Part shown: one piece after another, positions 34,505-47,000 of the stretch
Numbering within the stretch: position 1 is the first letter of the stretch
Layout of the letters: every line of letters starts with the position of its first letter
Assembly (NCBI GenBank): GCA_019321725.1
Contig: CM033109.1
Span: 9,641,993 to 9,705,992 of the forward strand
Length of the DNA: 64,000 nt
Reading direction: 5' to 3'
DNA from: Paulownia fortunei
Lineage: Eukaryota; Streptophyta; Magnoliopsida; Lamiales; Paulowniaceae
Notes under the pieces: generated by a model
What the model saw: the letters and a program-made list of their open reading frames with translations, nothing else
The model's database searches: none
Told to the model about the DNA's origin: nothing
Program-made: the position numbers and the translations under genes

Positions 34505-35852
34505 TGATAAGTTGGTTTTATACAAACTATTTCATATCTTCTTACTTAATAATTTGTTTATCTTCAAGCATTTTATGTCAATTTTACGTATTTTTGTGTT
34601 ATTGTGTAGATCTCATGGAAATGAGAAGAAAAATTGGAAAAGAAAATAAAAATTAGTAAAAAAATTAAAAGTTATGCCACGATTCAAGAAATTGGAGCCC
34701 AGGCTCCTAAAAATGGAGCTACGACGCCAGTAAGAAAGAACGACAGAATATTTGGTGCCGCAATGCTGAAAATTAGAGTCGTGATACCAGTTGGACAGAT
34801 TGTCTGAAGCCGTGACCCCAGAAATTTGGGCACGGCTGCAGTTCATTTTGGCTGAGATAAACAGTTTAGGGTCGCGGCCTATGAATTTAGAGTTGCGGCC
34901 CCAGTTCGTGAAAATTTTAAAACATATTTTTTAGACCGATTTTGGGATTTCTTTTTAGAGAACTATAAAAAGCAACTTTCAGACACATTTGAGGATCTTC
35001 TCTTGGCCGAAAAATAGAGAGAAAAATGAGAGAAGAAGAGAGCAAGGCTTCAAGATTCAAGATTTGGGATTTCTTCTTCAATATTTCAAAGTTCTTCTTT
35101 TCTTCTCCTTTTCTCTTACCTTTCGTCATGAATTTAGATTTGTTTATGGATTTGATAGACATAATTAGAGGCTAAGTTTTTTATCTAGGGTTTTGAAGTA
35201 ACATAATTAGGATGATTTGAATTTATCATTCAATTCAATTAAATGTTGATTTGATCTAGTTGAATTTTTTACATGGGTTTTAATACTTTCAATTATTTAG
35301 CCACTAATTGAATGATTTGTTAATCTTATTGAACCAGGAGATGATATATGTGTCTAGTTCTATGTGTGGAAAATCATAAATTACATATAAGATAGGAATA
35401 TACTTGCATGATTTGTGTAGTTTTGATTGAGATCAATAGAGTTCAATGATTTATTGATTATTTAATTCATATAGAAATATAATGGGTTAACAATTGGTAA
35501 AATTTTCATTGGACCTTTGGTGAGGCTATTGAATAATTGAGGGATTCTCCACTATCAACTAGGAAAATAAATTGAGATTGATGTGATTGAGAATTCAAAT
35601 CGGACTAATTATGGTGAAGTCATAAACCCTAGGCATTTAAGTCATATAAGTTAATTTTAATTTGTTTTTGCTAAATATTTTAGTGTTTTCTTAGTTAGCA
35701 TTAATCACCATTCTATTATGATTGTTCAAATAAAATTAGAGTTAACCAATTTCAATACTTAGTAATTCAACAGTTCTCGTGAGAAAGATACTTTACTTAT
35801 CCACTTTATTACTTGTCTATGATAGTGTGCATTTATATTCACAAATTTCGCA
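34505..35852 (+). repeat. E2 5' LTR
   Basis: Starts TGATAAGTTGGTTTTATAC and ends TTTCGCA. 34690-34900 holds about eight degenerate GC-rich repeats of the type GAGCCGCGGCGCC, in otherwise A+T-rich DNA. It aligns with 39020-39794. Confidence 0.85.
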
Positions 35853-35861
35853 ATAAGTTTT

Positions 35862-35879
35862 TGGCATTGTTGTCGGGGA
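35862..35879 (+). other. E2 primer binding site (tRNA-Asp type)
   Basis: TGGCATTGTTGTCGGGGA differs from TGGCGCCGTTGCCGGGGA at four positions, all C to T or G to A. Confidence 0.82.
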
Positions 35880-35958
35880 GTGTTTTGTTTTGTTTTGTTA
35901 ATATCGATACTAATTGATAGACGAGATGGCATAATATACTATTGACCAACTCAATATG

Positions 35959-36830
35959 ACATGAAAAATCAGCCTTCAACTCCAGCCTTTGGAATTAATC
36001 GAGTAGATTCCATTAATACGTTGAGTGCTCAAGTAGAAGTCTTTTCTAAACAGTTTGAGCAATTTGCAGTAAATGCTATTCATACACCATTTAAGGTATG
36101 TGAGTCATATGGCGGTTTCTATATAAGAACAGAATACCATAAGAGCAATCAATTTTTACCACCATATGTTGAGCATGCTGAATATGAGTGAAATTATAAC
36201 AAGTTGCAAAATTGTCCTATCTTCAACACGCATAATCAGGGATGGCCAAATCATTTGAATGCTTCATGGAGAAGTGATCAGAATATGATATGGCATAAGC
36301 CTAGTTGCCTACCATTAGAGAAGAAGCTAACTCTTGAAAAAGCACTAGCTCAATTACAAAGTACAACCAATCAATTCATGCTGCAAACTGAACTTAGTAA
36401 TCCACTACAAGAGAAGAAGATTAGTCTTGAAGAAGTAATGGCTTAATTAGCAAACACTCAGAGCCAATTCATGTTGGAAGCTACAACTAATGTCCAAAAT
36501 CTATCATCATAACTTTAAAACTTGGAGATCCAAATTAGTGAAATGGATAACATGTTTCCAACAAGACAATTTGCCGTACACACTTGAGGCAAATAGAGTA
36601 GGCGAAGAAGATTGTGATGTTATTTTGAGAAGATGTGAAGAGTTAGAAACTCTCTTGTTGGTTGAAAAACTCATCAAAGATGAAGAAGAGATATCAACAC
36701 AAATACCTCTAATGGAGAATGGAGAAGACCAAGAAAATATTCAACCAAGCCCATCTCAAGAGGCATCACTGGAGTTTCTTATCTTCATCTTTTTCAAAAT
36801 AACAATCTTATGTCAAAAGTTGTAGAGGAT
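35959..36830 (+). pseudogene. E2 gag remnant
   Basis: Frames 35961-36191, 36204-36446 and 36490-36825 read as one broken gag C-terminal region. SINTLSAQVEVFSKQFEQF looks like a coiled-coil type segment; CESYGGF and HAEYE are followed by NTHNQGWPNHLN, a Tyr/Asn/Trp-rich tract usual in Athila-type gag. Then come repeated LEKALAQLQSTTNQFMLQ and LEEVMA.LANTQSQFML units, an internal duplication of about 38 residues. The N-terminal capsid core is absent. Confidence 0.68.
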
Positions 36831-37130
36831 AATACAGGCATCTCATTGCACAAACATGAATTGGAGGATCACGAGTTAGTAGATTGCTAATTAAAGCATT
36901 CTATGGTGGAAAATGAAGATGTACTTGAGGATGTTGACAAATTTATTCTTTCTATAGATTTTATCATCCCTCACATTGAAAAATATAAAGACGTCTCTTT
37001 CATACAAGGAAAACTATTTTTTGGTTATTAGGCATGCACTTAATAATGTACAAAATGCCCTTGATACCATGTTGGATCATGCTCATTATGCTTATCTTTA
37101 GGGATCAACTACATTTCTGAAGCATACAAA
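36831..37130 (+). pseudogene. E2 protease trace
   Basis: VDKFILSIDFIIPHIEKYKD (~36938-36997) and IQGKLFFG (~37000-37025) correspond to the second half of the plant gypsy protease (usual DKFIFPADF...ILGRPF). The active-site half is missing. A short run ALNNVQNALDTMLDH leads into the 3' module. Frames are broken. Confidence 0.55.
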
Positions 37131-39019
37131 GGCATGGCATAAGGAACACTTATTTTTGGACCCCGATTGAGCAAAGAAGAAGTCTAGCTAATGACTTTAA
37201 ACTAAGTACTTCTTGGGAGGTAACTCAAGTTATTTTACTGTTTTCATGTTTTTAGTCGTATTTGTTTTTCTCGTATTTATTTCCTTTATATAGTTTAGGA
37301 GTTAATTTTTAGGTTGCATCATGCCCTATTTTCCAAAGCTATGATCTTCTCTTCTTTGTTTTGGTTGAAGATTCTAACTCGAAAGTTGACAATTCATGAA
37401 GCACCAATTGAACAAGCACAACTCAAGCTAACACCTTGTAGACATTTCCAGAAGACCTCTAAATTATCTCATTTCTCTCTTGAGTCACAGTCCGAGGATG
37501 ATGATGCTAGCTAATACTTTCACCACTCAGGGAAGTTCTCTATTCTTTTCCCTTCTTTCTTTTCCATTGAGGACAATGTCAGTTCTAAGTTTGGGGTACT
37601 TTTGGTCCTTTTGTCTTGGTCTTTTTGTTGCTTTTGTGCGTGTTTTGGTAGTCATTTTGTTTCTTTTAGGTTTTTGTCTATTAGAATGGTTAATGTTGTT
37701 AGGTTGTTTACTTTATTTACTTTTTTGTATGTTAAAAAACAATTGTTGAAAACTAAGTTTTACTGATGTGAATCATCTATACCACTTATAAGAACTTGAT
37801 TACTAGAATGTTGAAGTGTGTTGTGTTAAGTTGTTGGTTTATGTGTTGATTTTTGGCTTGCTTTGAGATTCCTGCCTACATTGAGCACATAGCCAGTTGT
37901 CGAATTTTGTATGGAGTACTTAGAGATTGTTTATGAGGATGATTTTTTTCCTAAAGAACCCACCAACTCTAGAATTCATTTGATTACTAGTTGAAGTGAA
38001 ATCCTAGATGACATAGCATGAAGAAAATGATTTAGGCCATCTTTGGACCGCTAGAGCATATAAAGCCTACCAAAATCTCATGATTTATCCCTATTGTCCC
38101 ATTTGAGCCAAAATGAGCCTTATTCTTTGTACCCTCACAAATCATCCTTAGCCTTATAATATTTTTGTACACATTTCTATCCTTGCACATTCATATAGAG
38201 TTCATATTTAGAAGTGGGAGAAATATATATGGATTGGGTGGTTTTGATAAATGTTGTGAATGATCTCCCTTATCTTAAAAAAAAAGAGAAAATGGAGAAA
38301 TAAAAGAAGCTTCAGAAAAAAAAATTACCCCCTTGTTAGCAAAGCAAAATAACGTAAGTTTGGGGGTGTACAAATTCTTAAATATATATATATATATATG
38401 TTTGGGGTGTACAAATTCTTATATATATATATTATATATATATATAAAAGGGAAGCAAAGTGTAGGAAGACTGAAAGGCATGTGCAAGTCAACATGATTT
38501 TCTTATGTTTGTGTTTTGGGTAATGTTGAGCAACTTTACTGTCTAAATAATCTACACTTACCCAAGCCAAACATTTCAAGTTTTGAAAGTCCTTTTGATC
38601 CTTATTGCTATGTTTATCTACATTAGTGGAGATTAGTATGAAAAATGCGCCTATGGAGTTGGGAAGAATCATCACATCATAATCAAAGTGGATATTTTAG
38701 AAAATGCATTACTTGATAAACCTATCTAGGTAATAAACTTGATTTGATGTATTGGCTATACACACATACACTAAAGATCATGAAGTTAAGTCGAAATTAG
38801 CATATACATCAGCATCGTTGATACAATCACCTTTTTGCTATTCTTTTTGAATTATTACCTTTAGTAATTTTTTTAGGTTGGATGATGATTCAATGTGGTG
38901 TGACTTAGATTTTTGTTAGGTTATTCATGTTTGGGTTTGATTTGTTTTATTTTTGTGTTTGTTGTGTTGCTTTTGTGATTTTGCTTGAGGACAAATAAAT
39001 ATTTAAGTTTGGGGGTATT
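37131..39019 (+). other. E2 conserved 3' module, non-coding region and PPT
   Basis: ACACTTATTTTTGGACCCCG (37146-37165) and CTTCTTGGGAGGTAACTCAA (37209-37228) match the E1 module at 8969-9043. ATTGAGGACAATG (37566-37578) with AAGTTTGGGGT (37587-37597) forms an internal PPT-like site. The terminal PPT AAGTTTGGGGGT (39005-39016) follows TTGAGGACAA (38985-38994). No other coding content is supported; the hydrophobic frame 37480-37749 is a chance reading of T-rich DNA. Confidence 0.6.
38355..38450. repeat. Tandem duplication carrying a PPT-like motif and TA tracts
   Basis: GTTTGGGGGTGTACAAATTC at ~38358 is repeated as GTTTGGGGTGTACAAATTC at ~38400. Each copy is followed by a TA microsatellite (38382-38399 and 38420-38445). 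Confidence 0.85.
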
Positions 39020-39794
39020 TGATATGTTGGTTTTATACCAACTATTTCATATCTTTTTACTTAATAATTTATTTATCTTCAAGTATTTTATGTTAATTTT
39101 ATGTGTTTTTATGTTATTGTGTAGATATCATAGAAATGAGAAAAAAAATTGGCAAAGAAAATAAAAATTCACAAAAAATTTGAAAGTCATGCCATGATTC
39201 AAGAAATTAGAGCCGCGACTCCTGAAAATGGATATGTGGCGCCAGTTAGAAAGAAGGACAAAATATTTGGTGCCGTAGTGTTGAAAATTAGAGCCGCGGC
39301 ACCAATTGAACAGATTATCTGGAGCTAGGGCCTCAGAAATCAAAGCTGCGGCACTAGTTCATTTTGGTTGAAACAAACAGTTTGGGGCCACGGCCCTAGT
39401 TTGCAAAAAAATTAAATCACATTTTTTTAATCCGATTTTGGGACTTCTTTTTGGAAGACTATAAAAGGCAACTTCCAAGACACATTTGGGGATCTTCTCT
39501 TGGCCGAAAAATAAAGAGAAAAATGAAAAGAGAAGAAAGCAAGGCTTCAAGATTCAAGATTTGGGGTTTCTTCTTCAAAATTTTAGAGTTTTTCCTGTCT
39601 TCTCCTTTTTTTTTTACCTTTTGTCATGAATTTAGATTTGTCTATAAATTTGATAGATATGATTCGGGGCTAAGTTTCTTATTTAGGATTTTAATGTAAC
39701 CTAATTAGGTTGGTTTGAATTTATCTTTTAATTTAATTGAATGTTGATTTGATCTAGTTGCGTTTTCTACATGGGTCTTAATGCTTTTAATTTT
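39020..39794 (+). repeat. E2 3' LTR, truncated
   Basis: Starts TGATATGTTGG and aligns with the first ~775 bases of the 5' LTR, including the GC-rich block (39205-39405). It stops at about 39794, where gag sequence of the E1 family begins. Confidence 0.82.
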
Positions 39795-40640
39795 CCGCCA
39801 ATAAGATTTTAAGCCACTATATGAAGCTTTGGAGTGGTTTAAGGATTTTCTAAGAAGGTGTGCACAACATGGTTATCAGGATTGGCAGAAGGTACAATAC
39901 TTCTACAATAGTTTGAACAGGTAAACTCGAACCATAATAGATGTTGCCGTAGATGGGACTTTAATGTCTAAGACCACAGATGAAGCCCATATTTTTCTTG
40001 AGGAGGTGGCTACTAATAGCTATCAATGGCCTTTCGAGAGGTCTTCCATTAAAAAGATGCCGGTGTTTTTGAGTTATTTATTTACACAATTAGTTGTACA
40101 AGTTTCTACTCTTTTTAACCAGTTTACAGCTTGGACTTCTAATGGAGTTCCTCAAGGGATGGATTCCATGGCATCTACTAGCACTTAATTTATGAAAACC
40201 AAAGGTGATTAGTAGGTAAACTTTGTAAATAACCGTAATTTGAATTTCAGGGGAAATCAATTACCTACTCACTACCATCCAGGACTTAGAAATTATGATA
40301 ATTTTTCCTATACCAATAATCAAAATGTGTTTCAATCCCCATCGGGTTACAACAATCCACCAAATCCCAACCCTCAAGTAGGTGAGAAAAAGGCATCTTT
40401 GAAAGATTTGTTAAGCACTTTCATTGGCAAGAAAAGAGTCCGATTGAATAAGGATAAAATAAAGATAGACAACATTGAGACTCAATTGGGGCTGCTAGCT
40501 TTAAGTTTAGGATCTCAAATAAAATCAATGGAAACTCAAACTGGAGAGCTTGCTACTAAATTTAATGCTAAAAAATATAAAGGAAACTTTCCAAAGTTGA
40601 ACAATGGACAACGAGATCTCCACAGTAGCGTATTACACCT
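39795..40640 (+). mobile_element. Gag fragment of an E1-family Athila-like element
   Basis: The frame starts at about 39818 with ALEWFKDFLRRCAQHGYQDW, the Retrotrans_gag core. It continues through MSKTTDEAHIFLEEVATNSY (39964-40023), the E1-like MDSMASTST (40159-40185) and, after stops at 40186 and 40209, KASLKDLLSTFIGKKRVR and IDNIETQLGLLALSLGSQ (40468-40520). Similarity fades after ~40620. It contains the capsid core that E1 itself has lost. No LTR or PBS accompanies it, and it is fused to the broken E2 LTR. Confidence 0.78.
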
Positions 40641-40788
40641 TGGACCCAACACCATAATATCCGATGAACTCATATCATATGGCTCCCATATAAACTACAA
40701 TTATAAAATACATAAATTTGAATTATTTGTACATATATGAAAAGAAAAATCAAATCAAATTTAAACAAGTGTCTTAAATTCTACTCAC

Positions 40789-41524
40789 CTCTCTATCAGT
40801 CATCCTATCTAGTATATCCCTAATAATCCTGACTGAATGACTCGCTGTACGCGTGAAGCTGTAATACTGCATCCACCTATATGTATATAAAAACAATCAT
40901 GAAATAATAATCATGAAATAATAATCACCAAATAATAGTAGAAGTATAAGCTCATTATCATTAGCGGTAATAAATGGGCTTATACCTTGCACCATATGGA
41001 GGAAGTGGAAGCTCATGATCATTAGCGCCGATGAGTGGGCCCATATTTACTCGCGAACGTAATCGTCTTGGCACCAACGTGGTAATGCGAGACCATGCCC
41101 ATATCTGCAAAAATATATATTAATCTATAGTACAAGGCAAACATATTGATATAATAACATAAGAAAGTAACAATACTTATATAAAGTTTACCTGTAGAAG
41201 CACCATCGCACCACCAATAATATTCTTGTCTTTATCCGATGCATTGCACAACTCACGATACATGAAAGACAATACTGCACTACCCCAACTAAAATAAACA
41301 ACATCCTTAATCTGCTCCATACTCTGTAGATATAGCAACGACACTCCATTGCCTGATGAATCAGGACACATAATGCTACCGAGTAGAATCAATGCACAGC
41401 CGCGTGCATATCACTCCAACTCATCGTGCGGAGTGTCATTTGTCACTGGGTTAGCCTCAAGATAACCCCTCAAGGCACTCAACAATATACGCCCACCTAA
41501 ACTGCTGTGAAGTGGGTCGAAATC
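40789..41524 (-). pseudogene. Plant mobile domain (MAIN/MAIL1-like) gene fragment with three exons
   Basis: Minus strand. Exon 1, 41524-41192, encodes YARGCALILLGSIMCPDSS and FSWGSAVLSFMYRELC, hallmarks of the plant mobile domain (often annotated 'protein phosphatase 7 long form homolog'). It ends GGAMVLLQ at a GT donor. Exon 2, 41104-40986, follows a TTTTTGCAG acceptor and encodes WAWSRITTLVPRRLRSR; its donor is GTATAAG. Exon 3, 40876-40789, follows ATATAG and encodes WMQYYSFTRTASHSVRIIRD, ending at GTGAGT. Introns are 87 and 109 bp, normal for plants. A TGA interrupts exon 1 just before YARG. These proteins act in nuclear silencing and genome stability, and the domain also occurs in transposons. 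The flanking exons are not in the window, so this is a partial, probably dead copy. Confidence 0.78.
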
Positions 41525-42000
41525 CTAAGTAATGGTGGCAATACTTCTGCTTTTATTTTCAGGTGGAAATGGGAAGGTATTTAGAAATTTTGTACATGAT
41601 AATGGAATTGGGTTATTGTTCATATGTTATCTGAATAAGCTCATTCTTTCTCAATTTACCTTAGGTATTCCATGAAAATCTATGGAAAGACAAATGTATA
41701 GGAAGCAATTAGACTTTATGGTTTATTAGTGTCAATTAGTTCTGATGTAGATTTAAGGTCTTTGTCCACTTCCTAAAAGATCTTACATCAGATATTGGGA
41801 ACAAAATTATATTTTAGTATTGTGATCATCCATGCATCAATGGGCAACCAGGACAAACAAATTAGACTTTGCAATATTGCTTAGAGATTGTGCATTAGAT
41901 TATTGATGTCAATTGAGTCATTCCAACATATGAACTTTTACATATATCCTTTTTTTTAGTGGCAAACCAAATATTAACAATATATTCCATAATAGCTCGT
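41525..42000. other. Unassigned region
   Basis: No domain or repeat terminus recognised. It may include flanking intron of the plant mobile domain fragment. Confidence 0.3.
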
Positions 42001-43988
42001 CCAGTATCAAATATCTGTACATTTTTTTGAGATCACAAACATCATTCATACCACTAAATAAAATAAATAAAAAGGTACATGATCATCACCTAAAACTTAG
42101 TCTTGTAATTTCGTATCCCTCATTTTCGCACCTATCTCTTATTAAGTGATTATAATCACTTATCACAAAAATCTATTTAAGTGACTTTTCTACCTTTTAT
42201 CTTAATGTTAACCTTTCATTGATCTTATTTTGAGCATTTGAAATTAGATCATATAATATATTCACTTACTATTAATGTCCATCATTTCTTCAAGTTTAAC
42301 TCCTTTTTAAGTATATAGACATTTCAAGTACTTCGGTTTTATAATGTCACATGTAGTATTACATAAATAGTCTAATTAACTTGAAGAGTGTTGAGTAACT
42401 TTTCCATATTGCATCAAACATATACCAAAACACAATAAATAACTTATATCTAAAGTTGAAGTAACCACCGAAGCTCAAATCAATCCTCTTTAAGCAATTA
42501 GAGATTTCTTCCCACTTAGCAAACCATTCAAATTTCATTTACCTTCATGTATGATGAAATAAAGCAATAACAACTACTGAGGAATAATAATATCACTAAC
42601 TCATAAAACATTTCTTATTTCTATCATACTTATTGATCTTTCCTATTTCAAAACAACCTCAAAATTTAGAATAGTTACAAGGACATCTTCTTAAGAAAAC
42701 TATCAGTCCCTAAAATGAATATTTTATTACATAACCAAAAGATCGCATTTGCTAAATTGAACAAATAATTTTCCACTTCGTTAGAGTTTCCAAGATTATA
42801 GTGAAAGATTAATCATATTTCTCCTCGTTGTATACTAAGATATCATCAATGAATATCACCCCAAACATACCCATATAGTATTATCAAACATATTATTCAT
42901 CATGTATATCAAAATAATTAAGGCATTAGTCAACCCAATGGCACAACAAGATATTCATAATTAATTCAAACTTAAAATTAATCCTCAAGATCACAATAGC
43001 TCCTCTTAATTTATCAAATAAACCTTAATATGAAAATATGTACTTATTACAAGTTATTACTCAATTCAGTTGCAATAAAAAATACATAACCTCAAGATTC
43101 ATCTTTCTTTAAGTGAATATGAAGTGGAACTTGTTTAGGAGAAGCACTAGACCTTAATGCCTTGCCCAATATTATAACAATATCACTTATGGTTTGACGA
43201 ATTCCAATAGGTGTATATGATAAACTAAAAGAGAGATTGGATTTGTTCTTATAACTATATCCAAGATAAAATCAATTGATTAGTCAATAGCATGCCCAAA
43301 AACTTCTTTTCAACATGTATCAAGAGATATAAGATCACACAAATGGATTTTTAGTAAACTTTGGTCATTTCTAAAAATTATAACACTACCCAAAGATTGA
43401 TAATAACTCTTTCTTACAACTCTCTTTCATGGTAACTGTAGAAAATTATAATTTGACAATCTTCCTTATTTTCTGTAAATAGTAAATATTTTCCTACAAT
43501 GGCCTCCATAAAATTTCTAAATTTTCATCACCTAGAATTTAAAAGTCTTAATAATCCTGAAATAATCCACCATGCATAATTCTCAATAAATCAATCAACA
43601 TAAAAGGTTAAATCATAATCCTAGCCAATATAACAAAATTAACCTAGAGCTCTTAAAATCTAATTAGTTGATCTTGAACCTCCAAAAGGAATTAAAACAT
43701 TGTAATTGACCTCATATATATATCAAGTACCCTATCCAGTCTTATTACATACGTAGTGGATAATAGAGAATATGTAGCTTTAAAGATAGAATACCAACCA
43801 TAAATTTTGTACCTATTACTACTGATGAGTCTACCTCAACATTGTTTTATACAAAATCTTAAAACACATGGCCAATATTATTCATGAAATACAAAATAAA
43901 TTATACAATAAATAAAACTTATTGACATGGTTGTGCTACACCAGTTTCAGAGATCATGTACATAGACAGTCTACAAAACCACAAACTC
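42001..43988 (-). pseudogene. T1 interior with RT trace
   Basis: The only firm piece is YEYLVVPLG (~42960-42934), the gypsy RT motif usually read as YEFLVMPFG. It is followed by frame-shifted remains of the next RT block, ending in a DDILVY-like piece in a third frame around 42850. Gag and protease could not be identified. Stops are too dense for a reading frame. Confidence 0.5.
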
Positions 43989-44001
43989 GGTTCTGATACC
44001 A
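43989..44001 (-). other. T1 primer binding site (tRNA-iMet type)
   Basis: The minus strand reads TGGTATCAGAACC, three bases after the LTR end. This is the standard site of chromoviruses and copia elements, with one change from TGGTATCAGAGCC. Confidence 0.85.
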
Positions 44002-44004
44002 CTC

Positions 44005-47000
44005 TGTAACACCCCCACCACTAAATATAGATACATGTATAATAATAATTTTGACAAGGTAGCACATGTGTGTGCATGTGTGTGTATATATATATATATA
44101 TTTACTTTTGTCAAATGTAGCACTTTGAAAAATAGTAAAGTATTTTATCACATATCACTCTGTATATAGAAAAATCACTGTTTATATATAGTCAGCACTT
44201 TACATAATAATAATGAATTTAAAATTAGAATATGCCGACAACATAATCCAATAGATCTTCATCCATGTACACTGATGCTCAGAACCTGTAGAAACCCCAA
44301 TAGTTCACCCAATAAGTCTATGGTATCAAGTATCACCAGACTCACCTACAATGCATAAACTATATGAGCTAATGCTCAGCAAATAAAGATTATGCATGTC
44401 AAAAAATAATCCACAATATCAAGTCATGCATCTCAAAATGCTATGCCCACAATGCAATTTCATGTATCAAAATATTTCTCTCAAAATTATTTTTCCATCA
44501 CTAGGCCCTTGGCCTGCCTACTTTACATCGGATAGAGCTCTCAACAATATCAATAATTACATGGTCATAAACAGATCGACACAGTCCGGGGGTCATCTCC
44601 TATGATCACCAGAGGTCCACCCCCTGACTTTCCTTATGACCCACCAGAAGTCTTTCCACCAACGGCATCGATAAGCACACAGTCAAGTGCTCCACCCTCT
44701 CGTGACCACTAGAGGCACACCCCCTGTCAACCTCTATGATCCTCCAAGAAGTAACACTCACGGCGCCCCAAAATATCATATAAGCACGCCTCGCATGCCT
44801 CGATACACTAGTAGTGGCCAACCAAAATATTTTCTTTCTGAAAACCATGTCTCAAATCATATCGTGCATGCAAGAACCTCCACTATATTCATATATTGTG
44901 CATGCACATGTAAATGCTCATGAATGGTATGTTCAATAATCATATAAGCATGCAAATCCATACACACTCGTACGCATGCAAATCCATGCACACGAACCTA
45001 TAAATCCATGCATACAACCATGCAAATCTATGCATGCTTCGGTGCACTAGTAGTGGTCAGTAAAATATTTTCCTTTCTCAAAATCATGACATACAATGCA
45101 AGATTTATCATAATGCTTGTATATGATGCATGAACGTGCCAATGCCCGTGTATGTATGCTCAATAGATATGAATAACAATAATGCGTGCCCTCTGCTATG
45201 CACATATGATCCATAGGTATTACATATAAATCACACATTTACTATGTCTATGCATTATAGTTGCAAATGGATCTTTACTTACCTTTGATCGGTTGTGTGT
45301 TACTTTTAGGTTTCTTAAGTATTACTCCCCAACCCTAGATGTGAAACAATTTGTAAAAATACAAGATATCAATCACCATCCTCAATTAACAAGTTCATTA
45401 TACCTAATGTAGTATAAAGATCGTGAATCTTAATTTTAACTAAACAACCTTACCATTTAGAAACTAAAATCGAATGCAACCTTCTACATACCTTTGTTCC
45501 ACATCTTAAATATATACTAACCTCACTTAATTGATTTATTATAACTCTTACAATATTTTCCTAAATGTTAGGGATCAAATGCACCACATCTATGCTGGAA
45601 CATGTTAATAAACCAAATGGGACAGATTCACCACTTCACATTTTCTTGCTGTCACATTAATTTGCATGATGATTTTGACACCCTTAGACATATTAATTCA
45701 GTTCCCAATTTTTATCACACTTAGATAACATAAAAAACATGTAACCATGTCATATAATGGCTAAAACTTGAGGATATAGCTTCCAAAGTTCAGCTCCTTT
45801 CACAGTATACTGAAGCAAATTTTTTCTACGGTGACAGTTTTGCGCACTTCATGACATTAATGATTTTGGCACCCTTACGTATATTCAATCTCTAACAACT
45901 TTTTACCACACTTATGTAACATATACACAGAGACAAACAAGTTATATTCTTGCCAAAACTAATGGATTTAGCTCCCCTAATTCAGTCTCCTTCACAGCAC
46001 ATCAAAACAGATTTTGCTACTTTGGCAGTTTAAGTATTTCTCCAATATCATTCTCTATTTCAATTTCTAATCGATCAAAATTCATTCCAATACTATTAAA
46101 TCATATATGGACATGTAAATGGAATAATTATAGGTTTTATTCAACATACCATACACTTTTGAAGCCTAAAACACAAGAAAATGGTAAGGTGACAGTTTCT
46201 GCCACAAGTATTTCCTACTAAATGTTTGTCATCAAAAACCCTTTTTTTGTGCACCAAAGTCTAACTAAAAACTTCCTAAAACTTTTATAAGATATATTGA
46301 AATCTTAGTAAACAATAAAACCAATCAGAATAATCTGAAAACCAAAGGCAAAACCGTAGATAAGTGCTACCTATGCAGATTTTGAGGTTAAACTTGATGG
46401 TAATCACTTCTCCTTTACTTTTTTATCTTTTATTTCAACTCAGAATTAATTTAGAGCACTTGGATACCTTAAGGTGTGTGTTTGGAAGATGAAAATGTCT
46501 TAAATGAGGGTCTGGTCTTGGTTTAAGGGTGAAGGATTCGAGGTGTTAGCTTGAGATGTTAGCTTAAGCTTAATAAGAAAACATGCGGTGGCAAAGCTTG
46601 AAGTGGCATGTAATGGTATAATCTGATTTTCTCCTTTATCTTGCAGCCCTAATCTTATGTGTCTCACATATTCTTATTTGGTTGCAACCTATCTTAGTCA
46701 CCATTCATTCCCATAGGTAATTTCTGTGTCCGTTAATTCGATCTCCAAACCGATTGACATCCGATTCTTAAATGATTATCTAGTTTGCATTTTTAAAATC
46801 ATATACACATATGGACCTTGTATTATGACACTTAAATCACATTATATCATGTCCAATATCCTAAATATGTTAATCCATGGATGTATACTTTTAAAACACC
46901 TCGATCTAATTAAATCGAATCATATAAACTTAACAGTAACACGTTTAACACTTCCAAAATTATAACATATAACCTATGAATATCCAATAGATTGACCAAT

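Larger units (their letters stand above)
34505..39794 (+). mobile_element. E2: non-autonomous Athila-like LTR retrotransposon (gag-protease only), 3' LTR truncated
   Basis: 5' LTR 34505-35852, PBS 35862-35879, gag pieces, a protease trace, the conserved 3' module (37131-37229), a 1.8-kb non-coding region, PPT and a 3' LTR that breaks off at about 39794. There is no RT, RNase H or integrase. The plan is the same as E1 and E4, but its LTR and gag sequences are a different family (LTR ~1.35 kb). The right end is lost, so the target duplication cannot be tested. Confidence 0.85.

Noticed and set aside
37480..37749. A small membrane protein
   Set aside because: The hydrophobic reading comes from T-rich non-coding sequence of E2, next to a PPT-like motif.
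38355..38450. A CRISPR-like or satellite array
   Set aside because: Only two tandem copies with TA microsatellites occur in a plant transposon; there is no spacer pattern.
44560..44850. A host gene in the GC-richer stretch of the T1 LTR
   Set aside because: Open frames on both strands (44606-44848 and 44687-44923) have no family resemblance and lie within an LTR with clear termini.
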